Shown here one piece after another: positions 1 through 8,917 of a DNA stretch of 64,000 nt (position 1 is the stretch's first letter; each line of letters begins with the position of its first letter). The translations under genes and the position numbers were made by a program. Origin of the DNA: Alphaproteobacteria bacterium (lineage in GTDB: Bacteria > Pseudomonadota > Alphaproteobacteria > UBA828); the NCBI GenBank assembly GCA_022826665.1, contig JAJDUK010000055.1:100087-164086 (forward strand). Direction: 5' to 3'. Under the pieces are notes generated by a model, which did no database searches, was not told where the DNA came from, and saw nothing but the letters and a program-made list of their open reading frames with translations.

Positions 1-24
1 CGATTCGATCGCGCCAGCCTCCCG

Positions 25-2100
25 GTGGTGAACTGGCAGCGCCAGCGCGGCCTTCTGATCTCGGTCGGCGTGTTCCTGGTGATGCTGATCATCCTGCAGC
101 TCGTGAAGGGCGAGGGGATCAGCTACTTCGACGTGAGCTCCATCACCACCGGCGCGACGACGCTCGCGCTCGCGGCCGTGGGCGAGACCATCGTCATCCT
201 GGCCGGAGGATTCGATCTCTCGGCCGGCGCGGTGATCTCGCTGGTCAACGTGATGATTATCCAGTTTCTGGGCGGTGGGTCGGAATTCTCCTCTGACGTT
301 GCCGCGCTTTCGGGCGCCGAGTTCATCGGAGCGGCACTCGCGCTCGCGCTTGCGGTGGGCGCGGCGATCGGGGCGATTAACGGCTTCCTGATCGCCTTTC
401 TTGGCCTGTCGGCAATCGTCGTGACGCTCGCCACGATGTTCATTGCGCAGGGCGCGGCCCTGCTGGTGATGACCCACGCGGGCGGCGAGGCGCCTTGGGA
501 GTTCAGCATGTTCTTCACCGGCGAGGCCATCGCCGGCGTGCTGCCCGCGCCGATCATCGTGCTCGCGGTCGTCATCGTGCTCTGGCTGGCGCTGCGGAAT
601 TCGCGGCTCGGGACCGGGATCTACGCCATCGGCAGCGACGAGAAGTCGGCGCTGGCAAGCGGCACCGACGTGCGGATGACGAAGTTCTGGACCTACACCA
701 TCGCCGGCGTCTGCTACGGCGCCGCCGGCATGTTCATGACCGCCCAGATCGGCGCCGGAGACCCGCTGATCGGCGCCAAGTTCCTGCTCAAGATTTTCGC
801 CGCCGTGGTCATCGGCGGGACACTGATCGGCGGCGGGCGCGGCGGCTGTGTCGGCACCGTCTTCGGCGCGCTGACGCTCACCATCATCCTCACGATCTTC
901 CTGCTGCTCGGCATGCGCACCTGGTACGTGCCGTTGGCCGAGGGCGCGATCCTGATCTTCGCCGTGCTCGGACTCTCGATGAGCCGGGACCTGCCGGTGG
1001 TGGATGTCGTGCGCGGCTGGCGGCAGGCGCTCCGCACGCGCTGGCGAGCACCGGTCGTGCCCTCGGCCGGCCTGGGGGGCGCCGGGTTGTTGCAGGACCT
1101 GCTGGGCCGAACGGCGGCGCGCGGCGGCCCCGATCTGACCCGCCCGACCGCAGGCTGGTTCACCCGTAACCAGGCCACGCTCCGCTACATCTCCCCCACC
1201 TACGTCATGTTCGCCGTGATCGTGATCGCGACTGTGGTGCTCTTCGGCGAGAACCTGTCGGCGCTCGAATATCTCAACGTCCTGCTGCTGTTCACCGCCT
1301 TTCTCGCGATCCTGGGCTTGGGCCAGGGGGCGGTCATCATCTCGGGCGGGCTCGATCTTTCGGTTGCGTGGGCGATCACGTTCCCGGCGATCGTCGTTAC
1401 CACGTTCTGCTTCGGCGAGAATGGACCGGCCTATTGGGCGGTGCCGCTGGCGCTGGCGATCGGACTCGCGATCGGCTGTCTGAACGGTCTCATGATCGTG
1501 CTCTTCAGGATGTCGCCGATCATCGTCACGCTGGCGATGGCCGGCATGCTCGAAGGCATCTCGCTCATCTTCAGCGACGGTGCGCCTATCGGCGGCTCGC
1601 CGCCGGTGCTGCGCTGGTTCGTATCGGGCCGGCTGCTCGGCATCGCGCCCATCGGCTGGTTCCTGATCGCCTTTGCCATCGTGGCGACGATCTTCCTCAA
1701 CCGGACTGCCTTCGGGCGCAGGCTCTACACGGTGGGCAACAGCGTCACCGTGGCGCGGCTTTCCGGCGTCTGGACCGGTTCCGTCATCGTCGGTGCCTAC
1801 ATGCTGAGCGGCTTTTGCTCCGCGCTGGTGGGCGTCCTGCTCTCGGGCTTCAGCGGGCAGGCGTTCTTCGGCATGGGGGATCCGTTCCTGCTGCAATCCA
1901 TCGCGGTGGTGGTTCTGGGCGGCACGCTGATTACCGGCGGGCGCGGCCACTTCGTTGGCATCCTGGGCGGTGCCCTGCTGTTCACGGCGCTCGGCTCGCT
2001 GCTGACAGGAACGATGCTGCCCGAGGCGGTGCGCAGTATCATCTACGGACTCGTGCTGCTCGGCGCTATCGTCGCGCTTCGAGAGCGCGCGGACGCATGA
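25..2100 (+). CDS. Fused tandem ABC sugar-type permease (two RbsC-like domains)
   Basis: Inner-membrane permease of the ribose/branched-chain type (BPD_transp_2). Two homologous permease domains lie in one 691-residue chain. The first spans about residues 1-330, with GGFDLSAG at 61-68 and a GGGRGG loop near 272. The second spans about 390-690, with GGLDLSV near 441 and GGRG near 637. A hydrophilic linker of about 60 residues joins them. RbsC-family permeases are usually about 320 residues and form homodimers, so the fusion replaces a dimer by one chain. The matching ATPase and binding protein would be expected upstream, outside the window. The frame is open back to base 1, so the GTG at 25 may not be the true start. 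The substrate is unknown. Confidence 0.88.
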   Translation: MVNWQRQRGLLISVGVFLVMLIILQLVKGEGISYFDVSSITTGATTLALAAVGETIVILAGGFDLSAGAVISLVNVMIIQFLGGGSEFSSDVAALSGAEFIGAALALALAVGAAIGAINGFLIAFLGLSAIVVTLATMFIAQGAALLVMTHAGGEAPWEFSMFFTGEAIAGVLPAPIIVLAVVIVLWLALRNSRLGTGIYAIGSDEKSALASGTDVRMTKFWTYTIAGVCYGAAGMFMTAQIGAGDPLIGAKFLLKIFAAVVIGGTLIGGGRGGCVGTVFGALTLTIILTIFLLLGMRTWYVPLAEGAILIFAVLGLSMSRDLPVVDVVRGWRQALRTRWRAPVVPSAGLGGAGLLQDLLGRTAARGGPDLTRPTAGWFTRNQATLRYISPTYVMFAVIVIATVVLFGENLSALEYLNVLLLFTAFLAILGLGQGAVIISGGLDLSVAWAITFPAIVVTTFCFGENGPAYWAVPLALAIGLAIGCLNGLMIVLFRMSPIIVTLAMAGMLEGISLIFSDGAPIGGSPPVLRWFVSGRLLGIAPIGWFLIAFAIVATIFLNRTAFGRRLYTVGNSVTVARLSGVWTGSVIVGAYMLSGFCSALVGVLLSGFSGQAFFGMGDPFLLQSIAVVVLGGTLITGGRGHFVGILGGALLFTALGSLLTGTMLPEAVRSIIYGLVLLGAIVALRERADA

Positions 2101-2188
2101 CTCGCGAAGGGAGCGCGCGGACGCATAGGGCCGGAGGCTACGGGACCGGACATCCGCCGCGACGCGGCAACGCCAGAAGGGGGAAACC

Positions 2189-3103
2189 ATGGCCACGAAG
2201 AAAGACATTCAGGTTTGTTTCAATCCCCATTTCGATTCGGTTTCGCTCTGGATCGGATCGTTCGGCGGCGCCGATTCGCCCTGCGACATCTCGCGCGGCG
2301 TCTTCGCGGCGCGGCAGGGGGTGCCGCGTATCCTGGAGATGATGGACCGCTACGGCATCAAGACCACGTGGGACATCACCGGCCACTCGATCGAGAGCTT
2401 TCCGAAGGAATCGGAATTGATCGTGAAGTACGGCCACGAGCTGGGCGTGCACGGCTACACGCACGAGAACCCGCTCGCCATGTCGCGCCAGCAGGAGGCG
2501 GACGTGCTCGACAAGTGCATCGAGCTGGTGACCGACCTCTGCGGCGTGCGCCCGGTCGGCTACGTCGCGCCGTGGTGGGAGCTCAGCCCCAACACCATCG
2601 ACCTGCTTCTCGAGCGCGGTTTCCTCTATGACCGCAGCGTGATGGAGGACGACTACACGCCGCACTACCTGCGCAGTGGCGATAGCTGGACCAAGATCGA
2701 CTATACCCAGGAGGCCAAGACCTGGATGAAGCCCTGGCAGCCGGGGGAGGCGGTCGACCTGGTCGAGCTGCCGGCGAGCTGGTACCTCGACGACGCGCCG
2801 CCCATGATGTTCGTGAAAACCTTCCCGAACAGCCACGGCTGGGTCAATCCGCGGGATGTCGAGGACATCTGGCGCGACCAGTTCGACTGGATCTACCGTC
2901 ACTACGACTATGCGATCTACACCTGCGTGATCCATCCGGACTGCGCGGGCAAGCCGCAGGTGCTGATGATGCTGGAACGGATCTTCGACCACATGCTGGC
3001 GCACACCGGCGTGCGCATGATCACGATGCGGGAGATGGCCGAGGACTTCAAACGCCGCCATCCCTTCAACGGCACGACCGAAGGCGCGCCCGCCGCGGAC
3101 TAA
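2189..3103 (+). CDS. Polysaccharide deacetylase-family (NodB-fold) hydrolase
   Basis: A 304-residue NodB-fold metal-dependent hydrolase that removes acyl groups or opens amide rings. Visible elements are an N-terminal FNPHFD segment (11-16) that would supply the first metal/catalytic Asp, the HGYTH metal motif at 88-92, and a late IHPDCAGKPQ segment near 252, typical of the PuuE/peptidoglycan-deacetylase branch. There is no signal peptide, so it acts in the cytoplasm. That favours a small-molecule role (allantoinase or cyclic-imide-hydrolase type) over cell-wall deacetylation. It lies 88 bp after the permease and before an IPNS-like oxygenase on the same strand, so the three may be co-transcribed. 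A GGGGGAAACC ribosome site precedes the ATG. The substrate is inferred only. Confidence 0.8.
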   Translation: MATKKDIQVCFNPHFDSVSLWIGSFGGADSPCDISRGVFAARQGVPRILEMMDRYGIKTTWDITGHSIESFPKESELIVKYGHELGVHGYTHENPLAMSRQQEADVLDKCIELVTDLCGVRPVGYVAPWWELSPNTIDLLLERGFLYDRSVMEDDYTPHYLRSGDSWTKIDYTQEAKTWMKPWQPGEAVDLVELPASWYLDDAPPMMFVKTFPNSHGWVNPRDVEDIWRDQFDWIYRHYDYAIYTCVIHPDCAGKPQVLMMLERIFDHMLAHTGVRMITMREMAEDFKRRHPFNGTTEGAPAAD

Positions 3104-3190
3104 GCGAGGGCGCGAACCGCGCCACTGGCCCCGCGTCCTGCGCCGAGGGGCCGGCGGCGGAAAGACCGAAGCGCAGTGAAAGGAGCTCCC

Positions 3191-4249
3191 ATGTCGACCG
3201 GATCCCTCGCCGAGATTCCGCTCATCGACCTCAGCCCCTATTTCGCGGGCGACCCGGCCGACAAGCGGCGGGTCGCGGACGAGATCAGCCGAGCCTGCGA
3301 GCGCATCGGTTTCTTCATGGTCTCGGGCCACGGGGTGGACCCGGCGCTTATCAAGCGCGCGCGCCGCGAATCCCTGACGTTCTTCGGCCTGCCGATGAAG
3401 GAGAAGCTTGCCATCAGGAAGCCAGAGGGCGATTTGGCGGTCCGCGGCTACGAGCCGGTGGGCACGGAGCACCTCTCGGCGACGATCGGTGTGGAGACGC
3501 CGCCCGACCTGAAGGAATCGATCTCCTTCGGGCCTATCGAGGCGTTCGATCATCCGTCCTGCCATACAGAGGCAGCCGCGCCCTGCTACGCGCCCAATAT
3601 CTTTCCGCAGCACCCGGCGGGGCTCCGTCAGACCATCGAGGACTACATTCGGGCCCTCGACCTGCTCGGCTGGCACCTGCACCGGCTCGCGGCCATCGCC
3701 TTCGAACTGCCCGAGGACCACTTCGACGCCATGCTCGAAAGGGGCTTCAGCATCCTCCGCGTGCTGAACTATCCCGAGCAGAAATCGGCGCCCAAGGAGG
3801 GGCAGCTTCGCGCCGGCGAGCACTCGGACTACGACAACCTCACCATCTGCCTGATCGAGGACAAGCCGGGCGGCCTGCAGGCACGCGGCCCGGACGGCAC
3901 CTGGGTGAACGTGCCAGCGATCCCCGGTTCGTTCGTGGTCAACATTGGCGACTTCCTGATGCGCTGGACCAATGACCGCTGGAAATCCACGCGGCATCGC
4001 GTGCTCAACCCGCCGCACGCGTCCGGGGACCGCCTTTCCTTCTGCCACTTCATCGAGCCCAACTACGACGCGCTGATCGAGTGTCTGCCGACCTGCCACA
4101 GCCAGGAGGAGCCGGCGAAGTACCCGCCGATCACGGCCGGCGCCTACATGCTCGAGAAATTCTCCAGCCAGGAGAGCGGCCGCGAGTGGGACGACGATGA
4201 CAGCGAGAAGTTCGGTACCGGAGACACCGAGACGCGCTTTGTCAACTGA
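3191..4249 (+). CDS. Isopenicillin-N-synthase-like 2-oxoglutarate/Fe(II) oxygenase
   Basis: A 352-residue double-stranded beta-helix oxygenase with the N-terminal DIOX_N region (PLIDLSPYF near the start, then a GFFMVSGHG strand). Iron ligands are visible as H211-x-D213 and H269, and the 2-oxoglutarate-binding R-x-S as R281/S283. It should therefore be catalytically competent. The ATG at 3191 is preferred over one 15 bp upstream because AAAGGAG lies at the right distance before it. Members of this family hydroxylate or oxidise small organic acids, amino acids or xenobiotics; the substrate cannot be read from sequence. It follows the deacetylase on the same strand and ends only 20 bp from the convergent Rieske gene. 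Confidence 0.88.
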   Translation: MSTGSLAEIPLIDLSPYFAGDPADKRRVADEISRACERIGFFMVSGHGVDPALIKRARRESLTFFGLPMKEKLAIRKPEGDLAVRGYEPVGTEHLSATIGVETPPDLKESISFGPIEAFDHPSCHTEAAAPCYAPNIFPQHPAGLRQTIEDYIRALDLLGWHLHRLAAIAFELPEDHFDAMLERGFSILRVLNYPEQKSAPKEGQLRAGEHSDYDNLTICLIEDKPGGLQARGPDGTWVNVPAIPGSFVVNIGDFLMRWTNDRWKSTRHRVLNPPHASGDRLSFCHFIEPNYDALIECLPTCHSQEEPAKYPPITAGAYMLEKFSSQESGREWDDDDSEKFGTGDTETRFVN

Positions 4250-4268
4250 CCGCGGTGGGATCACCGCG

Positions 4269-5369
4269 CTAATCGTCCACGGCCTCCCGCATCCATTGCT
4301 GGAGCGTCCGGATGGAGTGCTCGGAGTTGAGCCCGCCGGCCGGATCGACCACGAGCGGGCCGGGGCGGTACCCGCGGCTCTTCAGCCCCTGCGCCACGCT
4401 TTCGACCAGCCGGATATCCTCCGCGACCGTGGTCTCGCGGTCCTGCGCCGCGAGCTGCCGGATCACCACGCTCTCGGCACCGCCCGGCGTGTACCAGCCG
4501 CGCCAGACGGTGCAGCTGTCCACGCCGTGGGCCCGCCAGTGGTAGGTGTTCAGCACGTTGCCCGGATAGACCTGGAACGAGAACATCGGCCAGAGGAAGA
4601 ACGTGCGGTATTCCCCGGCATGGGGCACCGATAGGTCGATCGGATAGCTCATCCGCTCCAGGTCCTGGCACTCGGTCGTGTGGCGCAGGACGTAGCCTTC
4701 CCCTGAAGGCTGGATGTCATAGGTCTCGGGCCGGATCACGCCGGTCGCGAAGGTCGGATGGCGCAGCACGCAGTGGTAGCACTCGGAGTGGTTCTCGACC
4801 GAGACCTTCCAGTTGCAGGCCTCCGGAACCTCGATCCATTCAAGCGGTTCGAGCGCGCCGATGTCGGGAACATAGTCCGCGAGTTCCTCCCGCACGCCCG
4901 GATACCACGCCTCCATCGGCGCCGCGTCGTCGTCGAGATTGACGAAGACGAAGCCGTGCAAGCTCTCGCTCCGCACTGCCGTGAGGCGGGTCGACGCGCC
5001 GTCGAAACCCGGAACCGATTCCACGTTCGGCCCGCTGCGGAACGCGCCGGTCAGCTCGTAGGACCAGGCGTGGTAGGGGCAGACGATGGCGCGCGTCGTG
5101 CCGGCGCCTTCCACCAGCCGATGCCCCCGGTGCTGGCACACGTTGTAGAAGGCGCGCAGCACGCCGTCGCGCCCGCGGATGCAGAACAGGCTCTCGCCCG
5201 CAATCTCGCAGGTGAAGTAGTCGCCGGCCTCGCGCGCTTGGCTCTCGTGCCCGGCGAACTGCCAGGTCCGGGAGAGCAGGCCCGCGCGCTCCTTCTCGAA
5301 GATGGCCGGATCGGTGTAGTAGCGTGCGGCGAGCGAACGGACGGGCGCTGGCGGGTCTTGACCTGTCAT
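4269..5369 (-). CDS. Rieske non-haem iron oxygenase, alpha subunit (choline/betaine monooxygenase-like)
   Basis: A 366-residue terminal oxygenase. The Rieske [2Fe-2S] ligands are C78-x-H80 and C97-x2-H100. The mononuclear iron site is visible as E196-x2-H199-x4-H204 within the SECYHC segment. The C-terminal LNSEHSI segment and the overall length resemble the quaternary-amine group (GbcA, CntA, choline monooxygenase) more than benzoate dioxygenases; that assignment is inference. The frame is open a further 147 bp upstream, but the ATG at 5369 has GGGGAGG about 10 bp before it. No ferredoxin-reductase partner lies nearby, so electrons must come from elsewhere in the genome. Confidence 0.88.
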   Translation of the reverse strand: MTGQDPPAPVRSLAARYYTDPAIFEKERAGLLSRTWQFAGHESQAREAGDYFTCEIAGESLFCIRGRDGVLRAFYNVCQHRGHRLVEGAGTTRAIVCPYHAWSYELTGAFRSGPNVESVPGFDGASTRLTAVRSESLHGFVFVNLDDDAAPMEAWYPGVREELADYVPDIGALEPLEWIEVPEACNWKVSVENHSECYHCVLRHPTFATGVIRPETYDIQPSGEGYVLRHTTECQDLERMSYPIDLSVPHAGEYRTFFLWPMFSFQVYPGNVLNTYHWRAHGVDSCTVWRGWYTPGGAESVVIRQLAAQDRETTVAEDIRLVESVAQGLKSRGYRPGPLVVDPAGGLNSEHSIRTLQQWMREAVDD

Positions 5370-5539
5370 TCCCGACGATCCTCCCCGGCTGGCGATGCGG
5401 CGCACGCGGCGCCGGCCACGATAGGCGAAACGGCTGTCCATCGCCCAGTAGAATGTCCATGCGAGTCGCTTGGTTGGGAGAGCTCCTCGATGTTTCCATT
5501 CTTCGACACACGTCACGTCGGCAACATCGTGGTCGTGCC

Positions 5540-6019
5540 ATGACGATCGCCCGCATCCGGCACGCGGCTCTCGCGGTTGCGCTGGGGACCATCCTCACGG
5601 TTGCAGGGTTTGCCTCGGCCGGCCGGGCGGAGACCGGCGCACTGGAACAGCTGACCATCGAGACCGGCGCGGGCGTCCACGTCATCCAGGTCGAGGTCGC
5701 GCGCACGGCCGAAGAGCGCGGCATCGGCCTCATGCACCGCACCGAGCTTGCGCCCGACCGCGGCATGCTCTTCGACTTCGGCGTCACGCGGCCCGCCACG
5801 ATGTGGATGAAGAACACGCTGATCTCGCTGGACATGTTCTTCGCCGAGAGCACCGGCCGCATCGTCACCATCGCCGAGCGCACCACCCCGCTCTCGGAGA
5901 AGCGGATACGCTCCGGCCAGCCGGTTCGCTTCGTGCTGGAAATGATCGGGGGCAGCGCCCGGCGCCTCGGCATCGCGCCCGGCGACCGGCTGCGCCATCC
6001 GCTGATCGAGCAGCCATGA
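5540..6019 (+). CDS. DUF192 family exported protein
   Basis: A 159-residue protein with an N-terminal signal peptide (hydrophobic stretch around residues 8-26, cleavage likely after AGRA). It is followed by the DUF192 domain, recognisable by ERGIGLMHR, RGMLFDF and the MWMKNT motif, and by the later FVLEM and LGIAPGD segments. The molecular function is not established; the fold is a small beta-barrel and the protein is expected in the periplasm. It overlaps the next gene by four bases (ATGA), so the two are translationally coupled. The frame is open upstream of the chosen ATG and the ribosome site is weak, so the start is moderately certain. Confidence 0.88.
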   Translation: MTIARIRHAALAVALGTILTVAGFASAGRAETGALEQLTIETGAGVHVIQVEVARTAEERGIGLMHRTELAPDRGMLFDFGVTRPATMWMKNTLISLDMFFAESTGRIVTIAERTTPLSEKRIRSGQPVRFVLEMIGGSARRLGIAPGDRLRHPLIEQP

Positions 6020-6354
6020 GCGCGGCGCAGCTCAAGACCGAGGTGCTGGTGCAGGCGGGCTTCCGGTATTGCCAGCAGGCGCTGCTGTTCGCTGCGCTCA
6101 GGCGGCGCGGCGATGCCGACGCCGGCGCGCTTCTGGTCAAGGTCAGCCGACTCGACGGCACGGCGGCGGTCTTCGCCCGGACACAATCGCTCGACGGCGA
6201 CCTCGCCTGGCGCCGCGCCACCGGTGAGGGCTGGATTCCGGAGGAGGAGGCCGAGGCGCGGCTCGCGCGGGAGGTCGACTTCGACCCGGACGTCTGGATC
6301 GTCGAGGTCGAGGACCCCGAGGGCCGCAACCCCTTCGCGACGCTGACCGGCTGA
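6016..6354 (+). CDS. DUF1491 family protein
   Basis: A 112-residue protein matching the alphaproteobacterial DUF1491 family. It starts LKTEVLVQAGFRYC, has the RRGDADAGALLVKV core, and ends in a conserved VWIVEVED region. The length is normal for the family. Its ATG overlaps the stop of the DUF192 gene (ATGA), implying coupled translation. No function is established. The family is essentially restricted to Alphaproteobacteria, which helps place the organism. Confidence 0.85.
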   Translation: MSAAQLKTEVLVQAGFRYCQQALLFAALRRRGDADAGALLVKVSRLDGTAAVFARTQSLDGDLAWRRATGEGWIPEEEAEARLAREVDFDPDVWIVEVEDPEGRNPFATLTG

Positions 6355-6591
6355 ACGGTTTTCCCGCATCACTCGCCGCGTTCGCGGTCCGGTTTCGCGT
6401 CCCACCGCTGCGTTCATTAATTTCATGCGGGACACGCCGGGATTAAGCGGGATAGATGTGATCCCCTGGGACAAGTGGCGGCAATGACCTGGGATGCGGT
6501 TGGTTCGCTCGTATGCTGCATGGCGCGATCCTGCCGCAGGCGCCGCGCCCGGTGCATCGCACCATGGTCCGGGGTATTCGGTTAGAGAGAC
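6355..6591. other. Non-coding gap before repeat copy 1
   Basis: This convergent gap between the DUF1491 gene and recG holds no credible gene. Around 6424-6480 it contains clustered CGGGAT words (a GGGATTAAGCGGGATAG segment, then GGGAC). They resemble the multiple short repeats seen at ends of some insertion sequences, and a similar cluster occurs inverted near 26775-26820. No transposase is attached. The rest of the gap, from 6592, is the double-hairpin repeat. Confidence 0.4.
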
Positions 6592-6717
6592 CACCCCCTC
6601 CTCACCCCAACCCTCTCCTCCCCCGCTGGGGGAGGAGAGGGAGAAAAAGGCACGCGCCCTCTCAGTTTTCGTTCCCCCTCCGCCCTTTGGGGGGAGGGGG
6701 ACAGGGGGAGGTGGGCC
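6592..6717 (+). repeat. Double-hairpin intergenic repeat, copy 1
   Basis: This C-rich then G-rich element starts CCTCACCCCAACC. It contains a perfect 14-bp inverted repeat (CCCTCTCCTCCCCC at 6611-6624, loop GCT, complement at 6628-6641). After about 30 bp comes a second palindrome around 6673-6699 (CCCCCTCCGCCC, TTTGGGGGG core), and the element ends in ACAGGGGGAGGTGGG. The same arrangement occurs at 12966-13082 (inverted) and 40832-40944. It sits between two convergent genes, so it may act as a two-way terminator or protein-binding site. Confidence 0.88.
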
Positions 6718-6751
6718 GGGCGCGCACCGCGACGGTGGCGAGGACAGCGGG

Positions 6752-8833
6752 TTATCCCGAGCGCAGGTAGCGCACCGCCATGTCGCGCTCGAACAGGTAG
6801 AGCAGCGTGCGCAGCGCCTGGCCGCGCTCCGCTTCCAGCTCCGGGTCGCGCTCCAGCACGAGGCGCACGTCGTCGCGCGCGACCGCCAGCAGCTCCTCGT
6901 GCACCGCGAGGTCGGCGACGTGGAAGGCCGGCATGCCGCTCTGGCGCGTGCCCAGCAGCTCGCCGGCACCCCGCAAGCGCAGGTCCTCCTCCGCGATGCG
7001 GAAGCCGTCGTCGGTCTCGCGCAGGATGTTGAGCCGCGACCGCGCCGTCTCGCCTAGCGGCGCGGCGTAGAGCAGCAGGCAGGTGCCCGGCTTCGCCCCG
7101 CGCCCGACCCGGCCGCGCAGCTGGTGAAGCTGGGCGAGGCCGAAGCGCTCCGCGTGCTCGACGATCATGATTGTGGCCGCAGCCACGTCCACGCCCACCT
7201 CGACCACCGTCGTCGCCACCAGGATGTCGGCGCCGTCACCCGCGAAGGCGGCCATGGCGGCGTCCTTCTCCGGCCCCTTCATGCGGCCGTGGATCAGCGC
7301 GACACGGGCGCCGAAGGCTTCCGCCAGCTTCGCGTGACGGTCGGTGGCGGCGGCGAGGTCCACGGCCTCCGACTCCTCCACCAGCGGGCAGACCCAGTAG
7401 ACCTTGGCCCCGGTGCTGAGCGCGCGGCGCACGGCGGCGACCACCTCATCCAGCCGCTCCAGCGGCATGGCACGAGTGGCGACGGCGGCGCGGCCCGGCA
7501 GCCGCCCTTCGATGCGCGAGACATCCATGTCGCCGTAGGCGGTGAGCACGAGCGAGCGGGGAATCGGGGTCGCGGTCATCACCAGCAGGTCCGCCGCCGG
7601 CCCCTTGCGCGCGAGCAGCATGCGCTGGTGCACGCCGAAGCGGTGCTGCTCGTCGACCACGGCCAGCGCGAGGTCCTTGAAATCCACGCCTCTCTGAAAC
7701 AGCGCGTGGGTGCCGACCAGGATATTGACCTCGCCGGCCGCCAGCGCCGCTAGGGTCCGCTCGCGGGCGCGTCCCTTCTCCCGCCCCGTGAGCAGGGCAA
7801 GCGTGACACCGCTGCCTTCCAGCAGCGTGCCCAGGGTTTCTGCGTGCTGGTTCGCCAGCAGCTCGGTCGGCACCATCAGGGCGGCCTGTGCGCCGGCCTC
7901 CACCGCGACCAGCATGGCGTAGAGCGCCACCGCGGTCTTGCCGCTGCCCACATCGCCCTGGAGGAGGCGGAGCATGCGACGCTCCTTCGCCAGGTCCTCG
8001 ACGATTTCGCCGGCGGCGTTGCGCTGGCTCTCGGTCAGCTGGAAGGGAAGGGCCGCCTCCACTGCGCGGCGGAGCCGGCCGTCGCCCTCGATGGCACGGC
8101 CGCGTCCGCCTCTAGCGGAGCGCCGAACCAGCGCCAGCGCCAGCTGGTTCGCCAGCAGCTCGTCGTAGGCGAGGCGGGAGCGCACCGGAGTGTCGGGCTC
8201 CAGGTCGGCGGCGTTCTCGGGCGCGTGCGCGGCGGCAAGCGCTTCGTTCCACGCCGGCCAGCGGCGCGCCTCCACCAGGCGCGGCTCGATCCATTCCGGC
8301 ACGGCCGGCGCCCGCGCCAGCGCGGCGCGCACCGCGCGGGTCATCGGCTTCAGCGTGACGCCTGCCGTCAGCGGATAGATGGGCTCGACCGTCTGCACGC
8401 TCTCGCGCTGATCCAGCGGCGCGATGTGGTCTGGGTGCGCCATCTGGATATCGCTGCCGTAGTGCTCGACGCGCCCGCTCACCACCCGCACCGACCCTTC
8501 GGGCAGTCGCTGCCGCAGCCAGTCCCCCTTCGCGTGGAAAAAGACCAGCGTGAGGGTTCCCGTCTCGTCCGAGCAGTAGACCTTGGTGGGGCGCCTGCGG
8601 TCCGGCGCCGGCTGGTGGCGATCGACGCGCACGGTGAGCGTCGCCGTGGCGCCGGCCTCGGCCTCGGCGACCTTCGGCGCATGGCGCCGGTCGATCAGCC
8701 CCGACGGCAAGTGCCAGAGCAGGTGCACCACCAGCGGCCCGGCCAGCCGCTCGTAGGCCGACGCCGTGCGGGCGCCGACCCCCGGCAGCACCGTCGCCGG
8801 CGCGAACAGCGGATTGAGGATCGCCGGGCGCAT
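6752..8833 (-). CDS. recG: ATP-dependent DNA helicase RecG
   Basis: A 693-residue superfamily 2 helicase that remodels stalled replication forks and branched recombination intermediates. The N-terminal wedge/OB region covers about residues 60-160. The helicase core has Walker A GDVGSGKT near 290, the RecG-type Walker B DEQHRFG near 390, TATPIPRS, and the C-terminal helicase motifs (ATTVVEVGVDV, QLRGRVGRG). The length is normal for RecG. The ATG is the first codon of the frame. It is transcribed away from the divergent GFA-family gene, starting 84 bp away. Confidence 0.97.
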   Translation of the reverse strand: MRPAILNPLFAPATVLPGVGARTASAYERLAGPLVVHLLWHLPSGLIDRRHAPKVAEAEAGATATLTVRVDRHQPAPDRRRPTKVYCSDETGTLTLVFFHAKGDWLRQRLPEGSVRVVSGRVEHYGSDIQMAHPDHIAPLDQRESVQTVEPIYPLTAGVTLKPMTRAVRAALARAPAVPEWIEPRLVEARRWPAWNEALAAAHAPENAADLEPDTPVRSRLAYDELLANQLALALVRRSARGGRGRAIEGDGRLRRAVEAALPFQLTESQRNAAGEIVEDLAKERRMLRLLQGDVGSGKTAVALYAMLVAVEAGAQAALMVPTELLANQHAETLGTLLEGSGVTLALLTGREKGRARERTLAALAAGEVNILVGTHALFQRGVDFKDLALAVVDEQHRFGVHQRMLLARKGPAADLLVMTATPIPRSLVLTAYGDMDVSRIEGRLPGRAAVATRAMPLERLDEVVAAVRRALSTGAKVYWVCPLVEESEAVDLAAATDRHAKLAEAFGARVALIHGRMKGPEKDAAMAAFAGDGADILVATTVVEVGVDVAAATIMIVEHAERFGLAQLHQLRGRVGRGAKPGTCLLLYAAPLGETARSRLNILRETDDGFRIAEEDLRLRGAGELLGTRQSGMPAFHVADLAVHEELLAVARDDVRLVLERDPELEAERGQALRTLLYLFERDMAVRYLRSG

Positions 8834-8917
8834 GATGTGAGAACCCTATCCGCGCGGTATGCGAGCGCCAACCGGGCGGCTAAGGTGGACCAATTGATTT
8901 GAGCGGCGGAGGCTCCC

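Noticed and set aside
2138..4264. Long minus-strand open frame of about 700 codons
   Set aside because: It lies antisense to two clear genes, has Arg/Val/His-rich shadow composition and no recognisable domain. High GC keeps such frames open.
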